Assembly (NCBI GenBank): GCA_033398695.1
Contig: CM065819.1
Location: 3,955,501 to 4,019,500, forward strand
Direction: 5' to 3'
DNA length: 64,000 nucleotides
Source of the DNA: Orobanche coerulescens
Lineage: Eukaryota; Streptophyta; Magnoliopsida; Lamiales; Orobanchaceae
Both the position numbers and the translations under genes were made by a program. Of this stretch, positions 56,591-64,000 are shown in pieces (position 1 is the stretch's first letter; each line of letters opens with the position of its first letter). The notes under the pieces are model-generated. The model saw nothing but the letters and a program-made list of their open reading frames with translations. It searched no databases and was not told the origin of the DNA.

Positions 56591-57419
56591 AAACACGATT
56601 CGAAAATGAATGAATGCAGTGTACCAGTATCAAAAAGGTACACACAAGTTGAAATAAAATTGCGAGTATACCAGAGATCATTCGGGCCACCGGATCGTCG
56701 GTCCTCTTCATCGCGTGAATTCGGGATTTGCCGGCCCCCGAACCGGATGCTCCCGTCTGATACATATGAGCTCCGCCTTTAATCGCTCCTGTCGTTTTAA
56801 ACGACGCTGACTGAGTATCTTGATTACGAAGCATTGGCGCCGGGGCCTGAAATGCCGTCTGAGTATTCTTGGAGTCTCTTCGGCAAAAATGGGCCTTATG
56901 CCCAGCAATTCCGCATTTATGGCACGTGATAGTCTGCCTCGGGCACTTGGTGCTGACATGACCCAGTTCTCCATAATTGAAACAGGTGATGGCTGAGCGG
57001 GCTGCTCGGGACTGAGACTCCGTGGGTTTCGGCACCATAGGAGGTCGCACAGAAAAAGTAGAGTTCGCACGAGGTTTCTTGAAGGTAGACTGACCGCCTT
57101 CGGACTGATTACGCTTCGTTGATTTCCTGCTGAGAGATGAAGGTTGTTGCTCAACAATTTCCTTAGCAACAGGCTCACACGAGAGACTTCTTTCGATTAA
57201 TTCGGCCAGAGTGGCGCATTGATGATTGAGCAATTGCGTATGGGTCATCATGACCTGCATAATAGTGAGTGGATTAACCCGAACATCTTCCGATCGAGCT
57301 GAGTCCTGGGTACGACTTCCTGGCAGTGAGTGATTATTTCCCAGATTTCGGTCCGCACCGCGGCCTCTCCCCATGCGTCCCCTGACAGCTCTCTCCATAC
57401 TGAAGTATGAAGGTCGCAT
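56589..57419 (-). pseudogene. gag: Outer Tekay gag, internally deleted
   Basis: 276 codons from ATG at 57417-57419 in an Arg/Gly-rich start (RGRMGRGRGAD). The spacer leads straight from TLAELIERS to CEPVAKEIVEQQ, so most of the capsid (retrotrans_gag) domain is missing compared with the inner element. Two zinc knuckles follow: CFNYGELGHVSTKC, where the second Cys has become Tyr, and an intact CHKCGIAGHKAHFC. The frame ends in a hydrophobic read-through into the protease region. Confidence 0.82.
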
Positions 57420-57879
57420 GATAATTATATATCTCGTATGAGTACCGCATTATGATTTACGTCATGAAATGATGAAAATGAGCATACGCGCTCTAATACA
57501 GTGATTACATGAATGATTAACTGATGTGACATGATTATCTGATGATATTCTTGAAATGATTATCTTAAACAAGTTAGCAGGATTAATTATATGATCATCA
57601 AGATCAACAACTGAGTAATAAAATGAATTGAGTGATTAATGAGTTAATATGATCAACATGATTAAAATGAAAATAATGTTTGAGGATTGTTAACTAGTGA
57701 ATTATGAATGAATGATTATTTCTAGAAATTATACCATGGCGTTAGAAGTCTTACAATTCTTTCGGTCTGATGGGCTCGGCATTTGCACAGGTCACACGTG
57801 AAGCGAAAGTCCAATGATACTAGTCCGATGACGATGATTTCAAATGAGACATGACTCGGAAGGTAGTATTCAAAACCAC
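57420..57879 (-). other. Untranslated leader of the outer Tekay element
   Basis: AT-rich sequence between primer site and gag start, with many ATGA/ATTA repeats and no reading frame. I see nothing else in it. Confidence 0.6.
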
Positions 57880-57891
57880 GCTCCGATACCA
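57880..57891 (-). other. Primer binding site of the outer Tekay element
   Basis: Plus-strand GCTCCGATACCA is TGGTATCGGAGC on the coding strand, four bases from the right LTR. Confidence 0.92.
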
Positions 57892-57895
57892 ACTC

Positions 57896-60359
57896 TGAAA
57901 CACCCCAACTAGGCGGATATTACAGTGCCGTGGAACCCCGACTGGGACCCACCACGCAAATGAAAACTGATGAATTAAATAATATAATTGTAGTACCGAA
58001 CCACATTATATTACCAAATACTCCGATGAGGAGCTTAAGTACAAAACACCAGGACAATACTGAATACTAGTATATTTTATATGAAGATAAAATACACAAC
58101 ACTGAATGAAACGGAGTAACCAAATGAAAATCTGCAGCGGAAAATAAATGACAACAATAGGAATGACTGAAAGGATTGGGGCCCCCTACTAGTATCACTG
58201 GGACTCCTCGCCGTCAACGTTATATTCCCGTGCTTTTGCCTTGCCATGACCTGAAAAAAATATCCCCCAATGGGGTCAGTTACACAGAACAACAATCCTC
58301 AAGAGTTGAATAAACACAATCATATATATGCTGTATAAACCACAAGTTCGATAAAAAATGAATCGGTTAGATTATAACCCAACCTTGTTGAAAACATACG
58401 CAATCAAACATGCTGTATGAATCAACTAACAGTACGACTCAAAGGGTGGCGCCACACTACGCCCGGGATGGAAATGTGTCCGTGCACAAGCCACCAACGA
58501 GTATCGATCGAATACACGTGTGGTCTTGTACCTAATCAGTCTCACGAAGCAATCCACTTGTGTGCACAGTCCAATGTGAGGCCAACAACCAACACACGAC
58601 TTAAATGTGCCCGACATGAAAATCCCACACATACCAACCGGCACGCCAGTATGACCCGAATTTCCACGAGATAACAAAGTGACATCGAAATCAATAATAA
58701 CTCACCGAGATGAAATGATAGTGAAATGAATGACAGCTCAATGAAATGACTGGAACCGTCGATCCTTGTGACTGAAGTGATTAATTGACAATGACAAGTC
58801 TTGATACGGTTAATACAATATGAATGAATTATGATTATGAATGAACAACGAAAGGAATAAATATCCCTTTAACCGAGTAAGAATTAAATTACCTTAACAC
58901 CGGTGATGATACGATTTCTTTCGAACAACGTCCTAAATGAGATGTCGGTCGCTCGAACAACCTTGAATAACACAATTACCAATAATCCAGTTCAACGCAC
59001 GAATCAAACACGAGTATAACTAACTCAAAACGTCGATACGACTAAACCAAGTTCATTGTGGCATTATATCGAACACGTTGTGGCCAATCTTCGATTGTTT
59101 ACAACCAAACCTCATTAATACCAATATCAAATCCCTAAGAAGTGTTTCAAACCAACAAAACACCTTCAATACGATCAATAATCCAATATGAATATTCAAA
59201 TTCGTGATTTCAACAACAATTAATCGAAAACCCCCAGATCCAATTCAATATTCAAAGTGTTCTTGAATAATCCTTCAATAATCCAATGAATAATCAAACA
59301 TATCCATAATCATGTGTATATCACTTCATACAACATGATCTTAACATCCAAAACATCATATCTCAATACAAAATCGAAATCCAAGATGTTGAAGAAATTA
59401 CCTCTTGAAGATCCAAGTACTTTGATCCGAAGAACATGCGTTAGATCGACTATCCGGGCTTCACGATCGAAAGGAGATGAAGAAAACCAAGTACTCAAGT
59501 GATAGATAATGGAAAATCTCTCCCTCAAGCCCTCTCTCTCGGAACAAAGTGGAAGAAATGGGAAAAATGGGTGATTTGTCTCAAAAAAACGAAGTTATAG
59601 TGCAGACTGCACTGTGTGCCGCGGCCCGGCCGAAGTGTGCCGCGGCACAGGGCCAAAATCTGCCCCAGTGCTCGGCAGCGTGCCGCGGCCCGGACGAGTG
59701 TGCCGCGGCAGTGACTCGGCAGTGTGCCGCGGCCCTGTCGGCATGAGCCGCGGCCCCCGGTACAGACGGGTCGGCCAACAATTGCAACTCGAGTGTGCCG
59801 CGGCCCGGACGGGTGTGCCGTGGCAGTGACTCGGCAGTGTGCCGCGTCCCTTCCGGCATGAGCCGCGACCCCCTGTATAGGCTGCTCGGCCAAAACTGGA
59901 AAATGTGTGTGCCGCGGCGCACACTCCCTTGTGCCGCGGCCCACACCCCCTTGGGTCCTAAAATGATGAAAAATGACCCGGGAAGGGAATAAAGGCAACA
60001 GGAATCAATATTTGGGAAACAATAACACGAAATGGAAGTGCGGAAAGCCCAAAACGGTGGTTCCAAGCAATGATTACAAGGGTTCGTCCAACAAAAACAC
60101 AATTTGAATAATGAGGAGATTTGAAATGACATGAATTCCAACGTCAACATCGACTAATGAATCAATTACAACAATCAAGATAATACTCTTCTCTCGATTT
60201 CTGAGTAAGGTTGAAACAATGAACAATATCGATACACAGCTCGAAGTTATTCCGAACAGTGAACACGGATGAACGATTATTAACAAGTGAAAAATTACAT
60301 AGAAAATTACCGAATGAAATTACTGAATGATAATGACTGAATTACAACCAGGTATTACA
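57896..60359 (-). repeat. 5' LTR of the outer Tekay element
   Basis: 2464 bp, TGAAACACCCCAAC to CAGGTATTACA. It contains a regular CCGCGG array (59614-59945), the leader-intron candidate (58892-58251, donor here weakened to GTAATT) and the hairpin at 58264-58275. Compared with the left LTR it has an extra 69 bases near 59175. Confidence 0.92.
59610..59945 (-). promoter_or_regulatory. TGTGCCGCGGC array upstream of a TATA-like site in the outer 5' LTR
   Basis: About twelve copies of GTGTGCCGCGGC or close variants (59614, 59636, 59680, 59699, 59721, 59743, 59794, 59813, 59837, 59860, 59908, 59930). Each is centred on the palindrome CCGCGG. The array ends next to ACTATAAC on the minus strand. 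It is family-specific but sits in the same place as the TAGCGYRCGCTA sites of the other Tekay LTRs. Confidence 0.7.
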
Positions 60360-60364
60360 GAGGC
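60360..60364. repeat. Target site duplication GAGGC (right)
   Basis: Matches 33894-33898. The Sirevirus-like LTR resumes directly after it. Confidence 0.93.
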
Positions 60365-60476
60365 AATGTAGGATGCAGGATAAATTGTACAGTGATATGA
60401 ACAGCTTCGTAACAGCTACTTGCTGTATGAAGTTTACTGTTTGGTAATTATCAAAACAACATTGTTTTTCCCAACA
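60365..60476 (-). repeat. 5' LTR of the defective Sirevirus-like element, part 2
   Basis: 112 bases corresponding to the last 112 bases of the 28370-29643 LTR, ending TTTTTCCCAACA. Confidence 0.88.
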
Positions 60477-60481
60477 TTATG
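60477..60481. repeat. Target site duplication TTATG (right)
   Basis: Matches 28365-28369 and closes the 32-kb nest. Confidence 0.92.
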
Positions 60482-62115
60482 TCCATATAAGGTACTGATT
60501 ATTTGATGCATCATAGTTGCTCTCGGGTGTCCAAATCCATCATGCCAAAGTGTAAAGCTATTTGGGTCATTGAACTTCAAGTTCATGACATGATTTCCCT
60601 CAATTGCTTTTATGAATGTGTAATACATTCTAGACGGTAATGTCGAGAACTCTTTTTTTGTCTGTCCGAACACAAAAGAATTTATACAACCTTCTTGTAT
60701 TGTCTCGATGTGGTAACCATTGCAGCGGATATCCTTAAAACTTAGTAAATTCCTTCTCAATTTACTAGAGTAAAGTGCATCATCTATAACTAATTATTAT
60801 TTAATAAAATAATACATGCTCTTTCGGAGTCTTCAATAATGTTTTATGCACCTCATATGGTATTAACATGATTTCCTGCTAATATTAATTTGAGAAACTA
60901 TGTCTTATCTTAGAGAATAGTGTGCGTAGTTGCACTATCGGCTAGACAGATATCACAAGCATCCGTCTGAATTTCTGTAATAATTTAAAGGAACTTTTAG
61001 AGGTAAATCAATTTATTATGAAATAACCATTCTAAATTTGAAAAATAACCACTTCAAAAAAAGATCATCATATTGAAAGAAAACATCTAGAAATTCCCAC
61101 ACAAAGAAAATAACAAAGTAATAATTCTCAAACTAATCAGTGTCGGCTCTTACACCACCCCCAATCAAGTGACCGATATCTCCTTTTGGATCAACAAAGA
61201 TATCAGAGACATCTAAGTGAGTCATATAAAGTGGACCCTTCATACTCAATGACATTAGTTTCAATCTTTTTTTCCACTTGATTGATTTTTAAGAAAGATC
61301 CATGAGGTATTTTCCATACGACAAGTACGTGACCAATGCCCAGTCATGCCACATCTATGGCATTTATCTTCCTTTTTGGACGGGTTATTATCATTGGATG
61401 CTTTGTGTCTTTTGTTGTTGGATATTTCGTTATGGATTATGCCACGTCCAAAACCACGCCCACGTCCATATCCGCCCCTACGTTCACATTTGTGTCCGAG
61501 GCCAAGACCACATCCATTTACATGATTCGATGCAGCATTGGCTTCAGGCAATGCTGCAGAACCAGTGGGTCGTACTTCGTAGATTTGCATGAGCAATTTA
61601 TTATTTTGCTCAGCAACCAACGAATAAGATATGAGTTCAGAGTATTTTTTTGAATCCACGCTCTCAATATGGCTGTTGCCAGATCATATTTTTCTCAAGC
61701 ATATTTTCATCAGTTATTTTTTCTCCATAAAGTTTCAAAGTAGAGTTGATTCGGAACAACGTTGAATTATATGTACTCACGCTTTTAAAATCTTGCAAGC
61801 GAATATGTACCCTTCATGCCGGGCTCTAAGGAGGACTATAGTCCTCTGATGGTCAAATCTCTCATTTAGACCTTTCCATAACTTACTTGGATCTTTGATA
61901 GTTAGATACTCAACTTTCAAATCATCATGAAGTTGACGATAAAGGAAAATTAGCGCGTTAGCACGATTCTGTTAAGATTCTTTTTCCTTATTTTATTGTC
62001 TCACCTAGACCCTTTGAGATCAAGTGAATATCGGAATCAAAAGTCCATGATAAATTGTTCTTGCCAGATATATCAAGTGCAACAAACTCAAGTTTGATGA
62101 TATTGCCATGTGTAA
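60482..62115 (-). pseudogene. gag: Degenerate copia gag and pre-integrase region, 5' half of the host element of the nest
   Basis: Gag begins about 62110 (IIKLEFVALDISGKNNLSW). It continues with LQDFKSVSTYNSTLFRI (about 61780), a Gly/Arg-rich segment and a CCHC knuckle (CHRCGMTGHWSRTC, about 61318-61360). The protease region is not recognisable (60780-61260 is AT-rich with stops). The pre-integrase domain at 60482-60760 has LWHDGFGHPRATMMHQII. It joins to the integrase at 28364. There are many stops, and no LTR or primer site is evident to the right of 62115. Confidence 0.82.
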
Positions 62116-63589
62116 ATCTACATAGTAAAAATAAAACAGGTCATTGTCAAGATGACGTAAAATCAAGTTTTTCTCGAGAGATAAACATTGTGTCATATAT
62201 CACTTTTCTATTTAATATTTATGCTACTTGAAGAGTATAATCATTTAATTTATGATATTATCATGTATCAATATTCTTCAGGAATATCGTATTATCACGG
62301 TAGATTAAATATAAATATGATTTGTTCTTTTACAACAAATATATTTGTCAATAATATTGCAATTAATTATGCTACTTCGAGAGCAACAATTTTAAGAAGA
62401 AAAATACATGAGAAGAAATAAAATAGTACAAAATAGAATAAATCATAAAAAAATACTTTTTCAAGAGCATTTACAATATTCTTCAGGAATATTATTTTGT
62501 ATTTTTCATCAGGAATTCACACAAAATTTTAGATCTCATAGTGTCCTTCGGGAACACATCATATTCAACTAGAATATGACGAGATAATACTGTATTTAGT
62601 CAAAACTACAATACATCTTTTATTTTAATAATCTTCTTTACTACTAAGAATTGTTTAATTTGATTATAAATTTTTTAGGTCATCATTTATATTGTTTATG
62701 TATGATGATAGTGAAATCAACATAATTAGTAGAGAATATACGAAATATGTATATAGTCTACATTAAAGAAATAACTAAATAACTAATTCCAAACTATTGA
62801 AGAATTATAAAATCAACACGCACCCAAAAAATAAATCAAAGAATTCAACAACAAGATATGTTATCTTTAAATAATCAAATTGACAGGTGCACTCGTTTTA
62901 TTTTACCTTTTTTCACTGTCATAAGAAGTAAAAGATAGATGAATGGGTAATCAAAGTTGATCCCCACCGTCTATATATGTAGGTGGAATAATAAACACTC
63001 TTTGTAAAAATTAATTATGGGCAATTGCTAACAACACCTATCAGTGTTTTATTTTTTTTCTCTTACTTTTTTGGAAGAGAACAAACTGTGAAATCAAATA
63101 TAAAGAAAAGAAATGCAGGATGCAATTCTATCTTGGAGAGATGCAGATTTCCGATAATTAGTTTAATTAATCGTGTTAATAACATGTTATAAACTTGAGA
63201 GAAAAAGAGAAAAATAGGGGATGATAATAAAATTGTGTGTACTTCTTTTAAGGGTCAAATGCATTTACTTATAGCTACACTAGAGTTTCAGAAGTATATT
63301 GTTCATTCATAATACATTAATTACAACGATAGCTAATTTGAAAAAAGGACCTTATTAAATCAAATCAGTTTACCTTTTTGAATTCCACTTTCTATTGTTA
63401 TCTTGTGGACAATTTTAACGTACAATTACAGTAGTTAAAAAAAGAGGCAACATACTTTAGCCATTTGCCTTAGTATATTGTAACTTTTGTCAATACACTT
63501 ACTTTATACAAATTATAGCAAAAAAAACACATTTAGACCATAATACCCTTACTAAAGGGAAGAGTACAAATCTTCAAAACAAAAAAAAG
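62116..63589. other. AT-rich intergenic sequence with short hairpins
   Basis: No gene recognised. Small inverted repeats recur: ATATTCTTCAGGAATAT-like at about 62271-62289 and 62472-62490, and GTGTCCTTCGGGAACAC at about 62534-62550. The rest is simple AT-rich DNA. Confidence 0.5.
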
Positions 63590-64000
63590 GGACTGAATCT
63601 TTTCATTCTGCATCTCTGTCACTGCCCGCCCAAATCTCTCTTCTATCGTCTCTCTACATCCCCGAAACCCTAGGCACCCATCCCCGCGGCACACCCATTC
63701 CCGAAACCCTAGACACCAAATCTCTCTTCTATCGTCTCACACCCATCCCCGCGGCACACCCATCCCCACCTCACACTGAACTGCGGCGCGACCTTCCTCG
63801 ACGAGACCCCACAGAAGCGCCGCCTCACCAAGCCCAACCTCCAGAATTGCTAATGGCGTCGGAAGAACATTGAGAACCCATACCGGAGTCCGGCAACCCC
63901 GTCGACGAAGGTGACTACTGCGATTCAGAAAAGGATTCCAACGATGAAGTGCCGGCAAACACAGACGAAGCTCATGATCCATCCAAAACTGAAGGCGCCG
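63590..64000 (+). other. Possible plant gene 5' end, cut by the window edge
   Basis: Composition shifts to C-rich at 63610. Two AAACCCTAG telo-box-like motifs (63666 and 63704) occur in a leader with a duplicated block. An ATG at 63853 gives MASEEH and then TGA (63871-63873). The same frame continues open to the window end with coding-like acidic sequence (ESGNPVDEGDYCDSEKDSND and beyond). Either the ATG is not the start, the TGA is a damaging mutation or error, or this is a pseudogene. The product is unknown. Confidence 0.4.
63631..63775 (+). repeat. Duplicated leader block, 86-bp spacing
   Basis: CAAATCTCTCTTCTATCGTC starts at 63631 and 63717. CCATCCCCGCGGCACACCCA also occurs twice (63678 and 63744). 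AAACCCTAG occurs twice within the first unit. This is a local tandem duplication inside a 5' untranslated-like region. Confidence 0.85.

Larger units (their letters stand above)
33899..60359 (-). mobile_element. Tekay-type gypsy chromovirus (outer), minus strand, split by a second Tekay element
   Basis: Without the inner insertion it is about 9.7 kb: left (3') LTR 33899-34208 plus 50996-53080, internal region 53081-57895, right (5') LTR 57896-60359. The primer site at 57880 and purine tract at 53081 set minus orientation. Domains run gag, protease, RT, RNase H, integrase, chromodomain-like C-terminus. The motifs and TGTAACACCC-type termini identify the Tekay/Del lineage of chromoviruses. All frames are broken. 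Confidence 0.9.
28370..60476 (-). mobile_element. Defective Sirevirus-like copia element (carries the nested gypsy elements)
   Basis: LTRs begin TGTTRGCCACTTAAG and end ACAACA or CCAACA. The initiator-Met primer site adjoins the LTR at 32737, so orientation is minus. Without the gypsy insertion it is about 5.6 kb, including a 518-bp hAT element. Only a rearranged gag remains. Protease, integrase, RT and RNase H are absent. The gag coiled coil and the Asn/Gln/Arg-rich tail ending QIWVPKG match the gag of the Sirevirus-like element at 5078, so this is a pol-less derivative that would have needed proteins in trans. Confidence 0.85.

Noticed and set aside
59549..59998. Several overlapping ORFs with Cys/Ala/Arg-rich or Pro-rich sequence across the CCGCGG array.
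   Set aside because: Open frames in all directions result from GC-rich repeats. None is conserved in the left LTR.

Overview
The window is nuclear DNA from a flowering plant, most likely a eudicot. It is almost entirely transposable elements: Ty1/copia and Ty3/gypsy LTR retrotransposons, two short hAT-type elements, CACTA-type remains and a SINE-like tail. The supporting signs are initiator-Met-tRNA primer sites (TGGTATCGGAGC type), TGTAACACCC/TGTAATATCC LTR ends of Tekay/Del-type chromoviruses, Sirevirus-type copia organisation, and spliced GT-AG genes. I see no rRNA, tRNA, CRISPR array or bacterial-type operon. Host-type coding sequence is limited to one unrecognised spliced gene (minus, 23408-24712) and a possible gene 5' end at the right edge (63590-64000).

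Left part, 1-18578. A non-coding retroelement interior ends at a short copia-type LTR (about 4200-4437). AT-rich spacer follows, then an old Tekay-type LTR (minus), split into 4933-5077 and 17195-18578. The split is caused by a 12.1-kb Sirevirus-like copia element (5078-17189, minus). It has two 1406-bp LTRs, an AATAC target duplication on both sides, broken gag and pol, and an extra 3.1-kb envelope-position reading frame.

Middle, 18579-26420. This holds a CACTA-type terminus with subterminal repeats and a plant CACTA-associated (Ptta/En-Spm type) gene fragment, a chromovirus gag-protease fragment, a 572-bp hAT-type element, a tandem duplication, the unrecognised spliced gene with a Lys/Glu-rich VNTR, and a SINE-like tail.

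Right part, 26420-62115, is a four-level nest, and target duplications confirm three of the insertions. The oldest layer is a degenerate copia element (26420-28364 joining 60482-62115). A defective Sirevirus-like element (28370-60476, TSD TTATG) is inserted in its integrase region. A minus-strand Tekay-type element (33899-60359, TSD GAGGC) is inserted in that element's 5' LTR. A plus-strand Tekay-type element (34209-50990, TSD GGACT) is inserted in the Tekay's left LTR. The innermost element is unusual: it reads LTR-internal-LTR-internal-LTR between a single target duplication, and its middle LTR looks chimeric.

The main candidates for something undescribed lie in the Tekay LTRs. Three different LTR families here share one architecture. 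A promoter-proximal array of GC-rich near-palindromes, with a family-specific sequence, sits just upstream of the TATA element. Downstream is a candidate 0.5-0.76-kb leader intron whose acceptor is preceded by a CCCC-loop-GGGG hairpin. The innermost element also shows a striking loss of CAG/CTG (CHG) sites between its two internal copies. That may reflect sequencing or assembly artefacts at methylated sites, so frameshifts in that region should not be over-read.
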